A stretch of 64,000 bases of DNA from Hydrogenophaga sp. (GCF_030656115.1 NZ_JAUSOO010000036.1:1-64000), one strand, 5' to 3'; positions 8,513 through 17,549 are shown, counted from the first letter of the stretch. Program-made: numbers and translations. The notes: a model not told the origin generated them from the letters alone.

Positions 8513-8843
8513 GGGTGGTGCGCTTGGGGTGAGCGGGGTCAAACAATCGGTGCCACGGGCCAGCCCGTTGGCGGCAGCGCAAAGTGTAGGGGGCGTGTCC
8601 CGCATTGGGCATGCCTACCCAGACGGCGCGCGCCTTTCGTGGTAATTTGCAGGGCTTGTGCAAAGCCGCCGTGACGTTGTTGCAACGCCATGCCGTGCCT
8701 GCGTACTGTCTGCGGCTTCGCGCCTGGCCCTGACGGCTTTGCGTCAGCCTTGATCTGGCAATTTTCAGTTCCCGATGGCCCGTCTTCAAACCCCTGAAAA
8801 GGTTCGGCGCGGGCCGTCTCCATCCAGCGATATTTCACCGACC
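8513..8843. other. Intergenic region between divergent patatin and hydratase genes
   Basis: These 331 bases must hold both divergent promoters, but I see no convincing -35/-10 pair. The only recognisable element is the short dispersed repeat at 8658-8697. Some frames stay open through it, but they lack family features. Confidence 0.6.
8658..8697 (-). repeat. Short dispersed repeat related to 49991-50036
   Basis: On the minus strand this reads GCATGGCGTTGCAACAACGT followed by CACGGCGGCTTTGCAC. It aligns over about 40 bases, at roughly three quarters identity by eye, with the plus strand at 49991-50036. Both copies lie just upstream of a gene start. Confidence 0.6.
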
Positions 8844-9608
8844 ATGAGCGACATCCTCGTCCACACCGAAGCCGGCGTTTGCACCCTCACGTTCAACCGC
8901 CCCGACAAGAAGAACTCCATCACCGCCGCCATGTACGGCGCTCTGGCCGATGCGCTGCAGGCCGCCGAAGCCGACAGCGCGGTGCGCTGCGTGGTGTTCC
9001 AGGGGGTTGAGACGGTGTTCACCGCCGGCAACGACATCGGCGATTTTCTGAACAACCCGCCCGCCACACACGACTCGCCGGTGTTCCGCTTTCTGCGCGG
9101 CATCGCCCAGTTTCCCAAGCCCGTCATCGCTGCGGTGTGCGGCCCGGCGGTGGGCATTGGCACCACGCTGCTGTTTCATTGCGATCTGGTCTACGCTGGT
9201 GACAACGCGGCGTTTTCCATGCCCTTCGTGAACCTGGGCCTGTGTCCGGAAGCCGCCTCCAGCCTGCTGGTGCCGCAGATGCTGGGCTACCACCGCGCGG
9301 CCGAAGCGCTGTTGCTGGGCGAGCCTTTCATGGCCGAGGCGGCGCTGGAGGTGGGGCTGGTCAACCGCGTGCTGCCGCCCACCGAAACCGCAGGCTATGC
9401 GCAGAGCGTGGCGCGCAAGCTGGCGGCCAAACCCATCAGCTCGCTCATCGAGACCAAACGCCTGATGAAAAAAGGCCAGTCACAGCAGGTCATGGCCACC
9501 ATGGCCGAAGAAGGCCAGAGCTTTGGCCGCATGCTCAGCGAGCCCGCCGCGCGCGAGGCCTTCACCGCGTTCATGGAACGCCGCAAGCCCGACTTTTCGC
9601 AGCTTTGA
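8844..9608 (+). CDS. Enoyl-CoA hydratase/isomerase family protein
   Basis: A 254-residue crotonase-fold protein; I chose the ATG at 8844 (MSDILVHTEAG). Motifs in order: FNRPDKKNSIT, the oxyanion loop TAGNDIGDF, the second loop AVGIGTTLLFHCDL, then NLGLCPEAASS. The Glu in PEAASS sits where delta3,delta2-enoyl-CoA isomerases keep their catalytic acid, and the usual second hydratase Glu is not obvious, so isomerase activity on unsaturated acyl-CoA is as likely as hydratase. It is not co-directional with the patatin gene and appears monocistronic. A short Cys-rich gene follows after 130 bases. Confidence 0.85.
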   Translation: MSDILVHTEAGVCTLTFNRPDKKNSITAAMYGALADALQAAEADSAVRCVVFQGVETVFTAGNDIGDFLNNPPATHDSPVFRFLRGIAQFPKPVIAAVCGPAVGIGTTLLFHCDLVYAGDNAAFSMPFVNLGLCPEAASSLLVPQMLGYHRAAEALLLGEPFMAEAALEVGLVNRVLPPTETAGYAQSVARKLAAKPISSLIETKRLMKKGQSQQVMATMAEEGQSFGRMLSEPAAREAFTAFMERRKPDFSQL

Positions 9609-9739
9609 TGGGGCCTGCGCGGCGTCGGTTTGGGCGCCGGTCAAAGGGGGTGGCCTGTCGGGTTTTTGCGATCCGCGTAAGCTGGCATCCAAGGCTGCGG
9701 ACCTGTAGCCGCGCCCGCTTTCACCCCAGGAGTTTCACC

Positions 9740-9916
9740 ATGGACGACCCCCGCTGCTGCGGCACCGGCACCTGCATCATCAACGACGAAGGTTTCTGCT
9801 GGTGCGGCCAGCAATGGAACGGCGAGCGCATGTGTTTTCCTGAACCGGCGCCCTCAGCGCCAGCCGTTGAAGCCGCCACAGACCCAGCCGAAGACGGCGG
9901 CAACGGAACCTATTGA
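9740..9916 (+). CDS. Small cysteine-rich protein, function unknown
   Basis: A 58-residue ORF starting MDDPRCCGTG. Six Cys residues (6, 7, 12, 20, 22, 32) lie in the first 32 residues, followed by an acidic, Ala/Pro-rich tail. A CAGGAG ribosome binding site lies about 8 bases before the ATG, supporting translation. The spacing CC-x4-C-x7-C-x-C-x9-C suggests metal binding or disulfides. There is no signal peptide, which favours a cytoplasmic metal site. I recall similar short proteins annotated as hypothetical in Comamonadaceae but cannot name a family. Confidence 0.7.
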   Translation: MDDPRCCGTGTCIINDEGFCWCGQQWNGERMCFPEPAPSAPAVEAATDPAEDGGNGTY

Positions 9917-9959
9917 TCCGCTTCCCCGTGGGCCAGAAACGGGGAGCAACCCTCAAGCT

Positions 9960-10568
9960 TCACAGCGCGCCCACCAGCGCGGTGTAGGCCGCGCGGGTCT
10001 GCGGCGACACCGCCGCCAGTACCTGCGCATGCGCTGTTTTGTGCCGTGCCAGCAACCGGGCCGACGCCACCGCTTTGGAGCGGCAATACCAGTGGCAGCT
10101 GTGCTGGAACAGATACAGCTCGGCAGAGAGCATGAACGCCTGTTCTTTGCGGCCCAGGCCGGCGGTGTTTTGCACGGCGCTGGCAAAGCCTTGGGCGTGA
10201 ATCGCCATCAGCCGGCGCAGGTCGAAGGTGGCTGCGGGCAGCCAGCGGCTGGCCAGGGGCACCGCCAGCGGCCAGCGCAACACGCGGGCCTGCTCGTCGC
10301 CCATGCGGGCCATGTCGGCGGCCAGGCGGTCCAGCTGGTCGCTCACCGACTGCTCGGTGCTCACCAGCATGCGCCAGATGGGTTCGCTGCGCTGCGGGTC
10401 GCTTTCACCCAGCGCCCGCAGGTAGCCTTCGGTGAGTTGCTCCATCAGCTTTTCCAGCTGGTATTTGTGAAGGTAGCCGCTGAGCAAGCCGATGCGCTGG
10501 CGCTGTTCGATGTTTTTCATGACGTAGGCGCCCACGCCCAAGGCCAGCATGATGAGATAAGTGTCCAT
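9960..10568 (-). CDS. Uncharacterised helical protein with N-terminal membrane anchor
   Basis: The chosen start at 10568 (MDTYLIMLALG) gives 202 residues. Residues 3-18 form one hydrophobic segment; the rest is predicted helical and soluble (YLHKYQLEKLMEQL, FDLRRLMAIHAQGFA, AELYLFQHSCHWYC). I do not recognise a domain. It follows the Tim44-domain gene on the same strand, but a strong terminator lies between them, so it probably has its own promoter. It converges on the small Cys-rich gene. Confidence 0.6.
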   Translation of the reverse strand: MDTYLIMLALGVGAYVMKNIEQRQRIGLLSGYLHKYQLEKLMEQLTEGYLRALGESDPQRSEPIWRMLVSTEQSVSDQLDRLAADMARMGDEQARVLRWPLAVPLASRWLPAATFDLRRLMAIHAQGFASAVQNTAGLGRKEQAFMLSAELYLFQHSCHWYCRSKAVASARLLARHKTAHAQVLAAVSPQTRAAYTALVGAL

Positions 10569-10647
10569 GGCGCTATTGTCGGGCCGCGCGCACGGCTGTG
10601 GCGTTCGCCCTTCGGCACGGGCACGACGGCAGAGCGGTTGCCGCCAC

Positions 10648-10677
10648 AAAAAAGCCCCAACGCTTGCGCGCTGGGGC
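10648..10677 (-). terminator. Rho-independent terminator of the Tim44-domain gene
   Basis: Read on the minus strand, a GC-rich hairpin with outer stem GCCCCA/TGGGGC is followed directly by six T residues. It lies about 65 bases beyond the stop at 10742. Confidence 0.85.
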
Positions 10678-10741
10678 CTGGGTCATCGTGTGGTCTGGCG
10701 GGGGCGGTTCAGAAAAACCACACCATCGCCTGTCAACCGAT

Positions 10742-11683
10742 TTATTGCATTTGCTGAATGCCGGCGAGCAGCCAGCCGCTCGAACCGTGGCGGGGCTTGG
10801 TCAGGTGCCAGATTTCGTCGAAGGCTTCGGTGGCTGCGTTGTCACCCTCGCGGGTTTCGCCGGTGAAGCGCACGCTCACCACATAGCCGTCGGCGTTTTC
10901 CTCCACGTCGATCACATCGCCGTCGATGCGCACCACGTCGGTGTGCTGCTCGGCGGCGCCGCGGTCGGACAGGTCCATTTTCAATTCGGCAAACATCTCG
11001 GGCGTGGTGAACTGGCGCAGATCGTCCAGGTTGCCGGCGTCGTTGGCAGTTTGCAGACGGATGAAGTTGACCTTGGCGTTGCGCACGAAGCCCGCCACGT
11101 CAAAGTCGGCCGGAATGCGGTTGCTGCTGGCGGCGTTGGCGCCGATGCCTGAACCAATACCGGAGCCAATCATGGAGCCGCCCGTGCTCGCGGCGGGGGT
11201 TGGCATGGCCGATTGGTACGCGCGCGTTTGCGGCGTACCCCCAGCGGCGCCAGCGCCGGCGTAGGCCATGCCACCGTTGGAGCCGGCCTGGGCCATGGCG
11301 CGCTTGCGCATCACAAAGCCCACCACGGCCAGCACCGCCACGATCAGCAGGCCGATCATGAGCATGTTGGCCATGGCTTCACCAAAACCCAAGTGCGAAG
11401 CCAGTGCCATCAGGCCCAGACCCGCCGCAAGGCCGGCAATGGGGCCCATCCATTTGCTGCGGCTGGACGCGGCAGCGGCGGCCGGTGCGGCTGCGGCAGC
11501 CGCGCCCGGGGTTGCGGAAGGCGTTTGGGCCGGGGTTGCATTGGGTGCCCTGGCTGGGGTGGCGTCGCGTTGCATGCCCAGCGACTTGCCGCCGCCCAGT
11601 TTGCGCGCTTCGGCGTCCATGGCCACGGTGGACAGGCCCAAGGCAAATACCATGGCCAGCAGAGAAAGGGTCTTCTTCATCAA
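10742..11683 (-). CDS. Tim44-like domain membrane protein
   Basis: A 313-residue protein. Residues 1-27 form a signal peptide (LSLLAMVFALGLS), then a low-complexity Ala/Pro-rich stretch, two membrane segments around residues 90-135 (IAGLAAGLGLMALA and MLMIGLLIVAVLAVVGFVM), a Gly/Ala-rich linker, and a C-terminal Tim44-like domain from about 195 (DVAGFVRNAKVNFIRLQTAND ending near FDEIWHLTKP). Bacterial Tim44-domain proteins of this layout are common in betaproteobacteria and have no defined function; mitochondrial Tim44 is an import motor adaptor. A terminator follows. Confidence 0.88.
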   Translation of the reverse strand: MMKKTLSLLAMVFALGLSTVAMDAEARKLGGGKSLGMQRDATPARAPNATPAQTPSATPGAAAAAAPAAAAASSRSKWMGPIAGLAAGLGLMALASHLGFGEAMANMLMIGLLIVAVLAVVGFVMRKRAMAQAGSNGGMAYAGAGAAGGTPQTRAYQSAMPTPAASTGGSMIGSGIGSGIGANAASSNRIPADFDVAGFVRNAKVNFIRLQTANDAGNLDDLRQFTTPEMFAELKMDLSDRGAAEQHTDVVRIDGDVIDVEENADGYVVSVRFTGETREGDNAATEAFDEIWHLTKPRHGSSGWLLAGIQQMQ

Positions 11684-11821
11684 GGTCTCCAGTGAAAAGG
11701 GATTGAAACGGGTTGGACGTTAACGCAATGAAGACGCTTTAAAAAGCAGATAAATTGGGATGTTAACTTCGTTAAAAGCAGATGTTTTGATGTGCAAATT
11801 CCGGGAAAACCCGCATGGCCG

Positions 11822-13408
11822 TTAAGAGGGGTCTTGGGTGTGCAACCGCACGCGCGCCTTGATGGCTTGCTGTACGGCGCGGCGCAAAGCGCTGTAACGG
11901 CCCAGCAGGGCTTCCATGTCGGCCAGCGGCAGCACGCCAGCGGCGGCAGCCGCCAGCACCCCGGCCTTCAGCGCCTGGTAGTGCTGTTCCATGGTTTGGG
12001 CGTCCAGCGCCGTGGCGGCTGGGTGGTGTTCGTCGTGCGCCGTCAGCAGCGCCTGGGTGGCGGCCACCCAGGCCTGGTGTTGCGCCACCAGCTCGGCGCC
12101 AGCGCCAGCAGGCAGTTGCAGCGGGGCGGCGGCCAGCGCCTGGCGGGCGCAGGTTTCGTAATAGCGCTGTATGCGCAGCAGCTCGGCCAGCCGCTCGCTG
12201 CCCAAAGTGCTCAGGGCCGAACGGCTCAGGCGCTCGGCAAAAGTTTCCACGGCGGCGTCGAGCTGGGTCATCACGGTTTGGTCGCTGGCCAGCGCGGCCG
12301 GTGCAGCGCCGCCGAGAGCGGCACGCGCCATGCGCACGCACAGCTGCCCGAACCGGGTGACCTCGCGCTCCAGCGCGTCCAGCGCCAGGGTGGGCACGGC
12401 CAGCACGTTGTCGTCCAGAAAGCGGGGCTGGGCCTCGTCTTCCTCGCGCGCGCGAAAGCGCTGCAGGAGCCAACGCGTGAGCCGGTCGGCCAGCGGCCAC
12501 ATGAGCAGCACGCCCAGCAGGTTGAAGGTGGTGTGAAACAGCGCCAGCTTGGTGGCCGGGTCGTGCGGCAGGTCCAGCCATTCGCCCGCGCGCGACAAGG
12601 CGCCAATGAGCCAGGGCAACAGCAGCAAGGCCACGGTGCCCGTGAGCAGGTTGAAGATCACGTGCGCGGCGGCCGTGCGCCGGGCGTTGGGCGTGGCGCC
12701 AATACCGACCAGGGCGGTGGTGACCGCGCTGCCAATGTTGGCGCCAATGACCACGGCGGCGGCCCCCTGCGGGCCAATCAGCCCGCTCTGGGCTGCCGTG
12801 AGGGTGATCGTCATGGCCGCGCTGGATGACTTCATCATCACCGTCATCATCAGCCCGATGCCCAATTGGGCCAGTACCGAAACCGCGTCGGTGCCCTGCG
12901 GCAAGCTGACCTGGTCGGCCAGCCCCACAAAGGTCTGCTGCAGCAGCCCGATACCCAGGAACAGCAGGCCAAAGCCCGCCAGCGTCGTGCCCAGCGCGCC
13001 GCGTCGCTGGTGTTCACCCGTTATCCGCATCAGCGCGCCCAGGCCCACCAGCGGCAGTGCCAGCGCCTCCACCTTGAATTTCAGGCCCACCAAGGCCACG
13101 ATCCAGCTGGTCATGGTGGTGCCCACGTTGGCCCCAAACACCACCCACACCGCCGGTGCCAGACCCAGCAGACCGGCGTTGACAAAACCAATGGCGGCCA
13201 CGCTCACGGCCGTGGACGACTGCACCATGGCCGTGACCAGGGCGCCCGACCCCAGGGCGTGCCAGCGGGTGCGCGTGGCATTGCTCAGGATGTTGTGCAA
13301 AGCCGGTCCGGCGGCGAGCTTGAGGCCGTCGGTCATCATGGACATGCCCAGCAGGAACAGGCCCAGTCCGCCCACCAACTGGCTGATCGATTGCCATACG
13401 TTGCTCAA
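11822..13408 (-). CDS. Na+/phosphate cotransporter-like protein with PhoU-like tail
   Basis: A 528-residue membrane protein. Two Na/Pi-cotransporter repeats carry MVQSSTAVSV near residue 70 and MMKSSSAAMT near residue 190, followed by a cytosolic PhoU-like helical domain from about 330. No ATG fits the frame near the conserved start, but a TTG at 13408 gives MSNVWQSISQ, has GAGGGG upstream and overlaps the preceding stop as TTGA, so I use it. The family imports or exports phosphate with sodium. It is last in a four-gene operon with a DASS permease, a stress protein and a cation/H+ antiporter. Confidence 0.85.
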   Translation of the reverse strand: MSNVWQSISQLVGGLGLFLLGMSMMTDGLKLAAGPALHNILSNATRTRWHALGSGALVTAMVQSSTAVSVAAIGFVNAGLLGLAPAVWVVFGANVGTTMTSWIVALVGLKFKVEALALPLVGLGALMRITGEHQRRGALGTTLAGFGLLFLGIGLLQQTFVGLADQVSLPQGTDAVSVLAQLGIGLMMTVMMKSSSAAMTITLTAAQSGLIGPQGAAAVVIGANIGSAVTTALVGIGATPNARRTAAAHVIFNLLTGTVALLLLPWLIGALSRAGEWLDLPHDPATKLALFHTTFNLLGVLLMWPLADRLTRWLLQRFRAREEDEAQPRFLDDNVLAVPTLALDALEREVTRFGQLCVRMARAALGGAAPAALASDQTVMTQLDAAVETFAERLSRSALSTLGSERLAELLRIQRYYETCARQALAAAPLQLPAGAGAELVAQHQAWVAATQALLTAHDEHHPAATALDAQTMEQHYQALKAGVLAAAAAGVLPLADMEALLGRYSALRRAVQQAIKARVRLHTQDPS

Positions 13409-14772
13409 AACACCCCCTCTGCCACCAGGGCAATGGCACCAATGCACACCACGTTCAGCACCAGACCGCAGCGCATCATGGTGGCTTGCGGGACCAGATT
13501 GGTGGCAAACACGATGGCGTTGGGCGGGGTGGCCACGGGCAGCATGAAGGCACACGACGCCCCCACCGCAATGGCCGCCGCCAGCAGCGGACCCGACAGG
13601 CCCAGGGCCGGGCCCACGCCCAGAAAGATCGGAATCAACAGCGCAGCGCTGGCGGTGTTGCTCACCAACTCGGTGAGAAACACCACAAAGGCGATCACGC
13701 CCAGCAGCAGCCACAGCGCTGAAGCGCCCTGCACCACGCTCACCAGTGCACCCGCCATGAACGCGCTGGCACCGCTGACCTGCATGACCTGGCTCAGCGC
13801 CAGGCCGCCACCAAACAGCAGCAGCACGCCCCAGTGTGTCTGGCGTTCCAGGGTGTCCCAATCGAGCGTGCGGCTGGCCACCAGCGCCACCAGGGCGGCG
13901 ATGGCGATCCAGCTGTCGAGGTCGGCGGTGATGCCCAGTGCCTGGCCCAGCGGTGCGGATCCGATCCAGCCCGCTGCGGTGAGGGCAAAGATGACCAGCG
14001 TGGTGCGCCGGGCGGTGGTCCATTCAAAAGTCTCTGGCACCAGCACCATGCGGCCACCCAAGCTTGGGCGCAGCACCAGGTACAGCACGCCCACCATCAG
14101 GGGCATCAGCAGGGCCACCATGGGGATGCCCAAGCGCATCCATTCGGCAAAGCCAATGCCCGCCTGCGCGGCGGCGATCGCGTTGGGCGGGCTGCCCACC
14201 AGTGTGCCAATGCCACCAATGCTGGCGCTGTAGGCCACACCCAGCAGCACAAACATGCGCTCGCGCGGGCCAATGCCGCCGGGTGTATCGGCTTCGTGCT
14301 CTTCGCCGTCGCGCAACAGCCCCAGTGCCATGGGCAGCACCATGGCGGCGGTGGCGGTGTTGCTGATCCACATGGAAAGCAGCGCGGTCAGGCCAAACAG
14401 CAGCGCCACCGCGCGTGCGCGGTGCCCGGCCGCCAGGCGCAGCACGGCATGGGCCAGGGCGCGGTCCAGCCCTTGCCGCTGCAAGGCGGCGGCCAGCGCA
14501 AAGCCGCCGAGAAACAGAAAAATGATGGGGTGCGCAAACGACGCCAAAGCCTCGCGCATGCCCATGAGCCCGGCCGCCACCGCCAGCAGCGGCACCAGCA
14601 GGGCGGTCACGCTCAGGTGCAGCGCCTGGGTCATCCACAGCGCGCCGATGAGGGTGAACAAGGCCAGGCCGGCGCGCAAGGCATCGGCGCCGGCCACGGA
14701 CTGGTGCACGGCTGCGGCCAGCGCCACGCAGGCCAGGGTGCGCAGCCAGGGGGTGGGCATGGGCAGCGCCAT
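13405..14772 (-). CDS. DASS/SLC13 family sodium-coupled anion symporter
   Basis: A 455-residue protein with about 11-12 membrane segments. It has the two SNT motifs that bind Na+ and substrate carboxylate in this family: SNTATAAMVLP in the first half and SNTASAALLIP in the second. Likely substrates are dicarboxylates or sulfate/phosphate-like anions; the sequence does not decide. The ATG at 14772 lies one base after the stress-protein stop. The downstream Na/Pi gene starts within its stop codon, so expression is coupled. Confidence 0.88.
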   Translation of the reverse strand: MALPMPTPWLRTLACVALAAAVHQSVAGADALRAGLALFTLIGALWMTQALHLSVTALLVPLLAVAAGLMGMREALASFAHPIIFLFLGGFALAAALQRQGLDRALAHAVLRLAAGHRARAVALLFGLTALLSMWISNTATAAMVLPMALGLLRDGEEHEADTPGGIGPRERMFVLLGVAYSASIGGIGTLVGSPPNAIAAAQAGIGFAEWMRLGIPMVALLMPLMVGVLYLVLRPSLGGRMVLVPETFEWTTARRTTLVIFALTAAGWIGSAPLGQALGITADLDSWIAIAALVALVASRTLDWDTLERQTHWGVLLLFGGGLALSQVMQVSGASAFMAGALVSVVQGASALWLLLGVIAFVVFLTELVSNTASAALLIPIFLGVGPALGLSGPLLAAAIAVGASCAFMLPVATPPNAIVFATNLVPQATMMRCGLVLNVVCIGAIALVAEGVF

Positions 14773-14773
14773 G

Positions 14774-15667
14774 TCAGCGGGCACGGGCCGTGGACACCAA
14801 CACGTCGGCACTGCCCTCGGCCAGCATGTGCTTGGTCACGCTGCCCAGCAGCAGGTCTTCGGCGACCGACTGACCGTGTTTGCCCAGCACCACCAGGTCG
14901 CAGTCGAGCGCCAGTTCTTGCTGGGCCATGCGCATGGAGGGGTCGCCCTCCACGATGCACGGCGTCCACTGGCCGGCCTTGAGCCCCGCGTTTTCGGCCA
15001 GCGCATGCACCTGCTGCACGGCCTGGGTGCGGGCTTGCTGGCGGTAGTGCTCGATGGTGTTGGCGTCCACGCCGGCAAAGTGCAGTTTTTCCTCAAACGG
15101 CACCTGAAAGGCGTTGAACAGCACCAGCTGCGCGTGGGGTGCCACGCGGCGCGCCACCGCCAGCGCCTGCAACGACCAGGGCGAAAAGTCCAGCGCCACC
15201 AGCGCGCGCCGGTAGGCTGCGTGGGGTGTCTGTCGCACCACCAGCAAGGGGCGGGTGGTGCGGCGCAGCAGCCGTTCTGATGTGGAGCCCAGCACCTGGC
15301 GCCGCAAGAAGCCTTCGCCGCGCGCGCCCAGCACCAGCAGGGCGGCGTTCAGCGCGTCGGCCTTGAGGCCAATCTCGTCCAGCACCGAGCCGCTGGCCAG
15401 CGCCGTGTGCACGTTGACGTGTCGCGCGGTGTGCAGATCGGCTGCGAGCTGATCGAGCTGTTGCTGGGCGTCGGCTTCCAGCTGGGTGGCCAGCGGGTGG
15501 CTCGTGCCCAACCACTGCCGCAGGCTGTGCAGGGCACCGCCCGACAGCACGTGCATCAGCGTGAGCGGCGCACCGGTTTCGTGGGCCAGGTGGGCCGCGC
15601 GCTCGGCGGCGTGGCGGGCCAGTGGCGAAAAATCGGTCACCGCCAGGATCGGTTGCGTCGGGTTCAT
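14774..15667 (-). CDS. Universal stress protein with two Usp domains
   Basis: A 297-residue tandem Usp protein. Each half carries the ATP-binding pattern G-x2-G-x9-G-S: LGARGEGFLRRQVLGS in the first and LGKHGQSVAEDLLLGS in the second, so both domains probably bind ATP. The start at 15667 overlaps the antiporter stop (ATGA). Usp proteins often regulate partner transporters. Its place between a KefB-like antiporter and a DASS permease suggests such a role here, which is inference. Confidence 0.9.
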   Translation of the reverse strand: MNPTQPILAVTDFSPLARHAAERAAHLAHETGAPLTLMHVLSGGALHSLRQWLGTSHPLATQLEADAQQQLDQLAADLHTARHVNVHTALASGSVLDEIGLKADALNAALLVLGARGEGFLRRQVLGSTSERLLRRTTRPLLVVRQTPHAAYRRALVALDFSPWSLQALAVARRVAPHAQLVLFNAFQVPFEEKLHFAGVDANTIEHYRQQARTQAVQQVHALAENAGLKAGQWTPCIVEGDPSMRMAQQELALDCDLVVLGKHGQSVAEDLLLGSVTKHMLAEGSADVLVSTARAR

Positions 15668-17337
15668 GGGGCGTGCTCCTTGTTGCGAATGTCGTGGGCC
15701 AGGCGTTCGGCGGCGTGGTCGGCTGCGTCGTCGAATGGGCTGAAGATGCGCTGTATGCCCGCTTCGCCCATGGCGCGGCCATGGGCGGCGTCGCGCACCA
15801 CACCCGCGATCTCGCCGCTGTAGCGGGCTGCCTGCAAGGCATGCAGCAGCGCGCGGTTGGACTCCCATTGCGGAAAGCTGGTGATCACCCAACGGGCGTG
15901 TTTCAGGGGCAGGCTTTCCAGAAAGTCGGCGTCCTCGCCGTCGCCAAAATACACCGGCAGGCCCCGGCCTTGCAGCTCGCGCACGGCTTCGGGGTCGAAG
16001 TCCACGCCCACCGCCTCGATGCCCGCCGCGCGCAACTGCAGCAGCAGGCGGCTGCCGTAGCGGCCCAGGCCAAACACAATCACCTCGGCCGGGTTGCTTT
16101 GTGCGGGCTGTTGTTCGGCGGCAATTTCCCGGAACGGGTTCTTGCGTTCAAACACGCCCAGCCACGGCGCCAGGCGTTCGTACAGCGGTTGCGAATACAG
16201 AATCATGTAGGTCGACAGGGTGATGGTGATCAGCCCTACCAGCGTGGTCAGGCCCAGCGCCTGCACGCCTATGTGGCCCAGCGTGATGCCCATGGCCACA
16301 AACACGATGGAGAACTCGCTGATTTGCGCCACCGTGAGCCCGGCCATGAAGCCGGTGCGCTTGCGGTAGCCCATATAGCCCATGATGGCCATCACGATCA
16401 GCGGGTTGCCGATCAGCACAAACGCCGACAGCACCAAGGCCGGCACCACCTCGGCACCCAGGGTGGAAAAGTCCAGCTTGGCCCCGAGGTCGATGAAAAA
16501 GAACAGCAGCAAAAAGTCGCGGATGCCGGTGAGCCGGGCGTTCATGGCCTCGCGGTAGGGCGTGGACGCCAGCGAAAAGCCCGCCATGAAGGCGCCCGCC
16601 TCTTTGCTGAAACCCGCCCACTCGCCCAGCGCCGCCAGCGCCACGCCCCAGGCAATGGCAAACACCAGCAGCAGCTCTTGCGAGCGCGCCATGGACGCCA
16701 CCACCGCTGGCAACACCCAGCGCATCAGCACGTACATGAGCACCGCCGCCAAGCTCAACCGCCAGCCCAGCGACAGCGCCACGTCCAGCAGGCCGGTGTC
16801 GCTGCCCGCATCGCCCGTGCCGCGCAGCGCGCTCATGGCCATCATGGCGATCACCACGGCCAGGTCTTGCACGATCAGAAAGCCCACCGCAATGCGCCCG
16901 TGCAGGCTGTCCAGCTCGCGCTTGTCCGACAGCAGCTTGACGATGATGATGGTGCTGGAAAACGTGAGCGCCACCGCCACGTAAATGGCGTCCATCACGT
17001 CGCGGCCCAGAGCCAGAATGATGGCAAAACCAATGACGATGGTGAACGCCAACTGGCCCAGCCCGGTGGCCAGCGCCACCGGCCCGATGTGGCGAATGTG
17101 GTGCAAATCCAGCTTGAGGCCCACCGCAAACAGCAGCACCGCCACGCCCACCTGCGCGAGCAAATCAATCTGGTCGTGCGCCGTGACCAGGCCCAACACC
17201 GCCGGCCCCACCACCACACCGACCACGATGTAGGCAATGAGCACCGGCTGGCGCAGCCGGACAAACACGGCGCCCGCCAAAGCGCAGATCAGGAGGAGGA
17301 TGGCAAATTCTGCGAAGGGTCCGTGCATGGAGGGCAT
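15664..17337 (-). CDS. Monovalent cation:proton antiporter-2 (KefB/KefC-like)
   Basis: A 557-residue CPA2 antiporter: about 12 membrane segments forming the Na+/H+ exchanger domain, then a cytosolic TrkA-N (RCK) domain with VFGLGRYGSR near residue 415 for nucleotide binding. Family members exchange K+ or Na+ for H+ and are gated by nucleotides or glutathione adducts. I chose the ATG at 17337; 17328 is equally possible, and neither has a strong Shine-Dalgarno. It is the first gene of the operon antiporter-usp-DASS-NptA. Confidence 0.88.
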   Translation of the reverse strand: MPSMHGPFAEFAILLLICALAGAVFVRLRQPVLIAYIVVGVVVGPAVLGLVTAHDQIDLLAQVGVAVLLFAVGLKLDLHHIRHIGPVALATGLGQLAFTIVIGFAIILALGRDVMDAIYVAVALTFSSTIIIVKLLSDKRELDSLHGRIAVGFLIVQDLAVVIAMMAMSALRGTGDAGSDTGLLDVALSLGWRLSLAAVLMYVLMRWVLPAVVASMARSQELLLVFAIAWGVALAALGEWAGFSKEAGAFMAGFSLASTPYREAMNARLTGIRDFLLLFFFIDLGAKLDFSTLGAEVVPALVLSAFVLIGNPLIVMAIMGYMGYRKRTGFMAGLTVAQISEFSIVFVAMGITLGHIGVQALGLTTLVGLITITLSTYMILYSQPLYERLAPWLGVFERKNPFREIAAEQQPAQSNPAEVIVFGLGRYGSRLLLQLRAAGIEAVGVDFDPEAVRELQGRGLPVYFGDGEDADFLESLPLKHARWVITSFPQWESNRALLHALQAARYSGEIAGVVRDAAHGRAMGEAGIQRIFSPFDDAADHAAERLAHDIRNKEHAP

Positions 17338-17462
17338 CTTATTCGGAGGTGTTCCGTGTGAGGGGTATTCCACAGGGGGGTTGTGGGGCTTGCATCCCTG
17401 GGTTTTCCATGGTGGTCAGCCGCCTGTCCTGCTCACCGAGGCTTGCCGTGCAGGGCACGGTG

Positions 17463-17512
17463 GGGTGCGGCGGGCGGGGATCGCACCCACGGCCCCGGGC
17501 TTCGGAGGCCTG
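17463..17512 (-). pseudogene. tRNA-Arg(CCG)-like 3' half, degenerate
   Basis: Read on the minus strand, 17512-17496 folds as an anticodon arm: stem CAGGC/GCCCG with one mismatch, seven-base loop CTCCGAA, hence anticodon CCG with T33 and A37. A five-base variable loop follows, then a T arm with stem GTGGG/CCCGC and loop TGCGATC, keeping T54, C56 and A58. The acceptor strand pairs poorly and ends CCC rather than CCA, and the D arm does not fold, so this is not a functional tRNA. It may be a remnant of an integration site. Confidence 0.4.
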
Positions 17513-17549
17513 TGCGCTGGTGCTCCCATCGTGCGCGCGAATGGGTTTT

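Noticed and set aside
17463-17541. Functional tRNA-Arg gene
   Set aside because: The acceptor stem has four mismatches, the D arm does not fold and the 3' end is not CCA, so it is listed only as a remnant.
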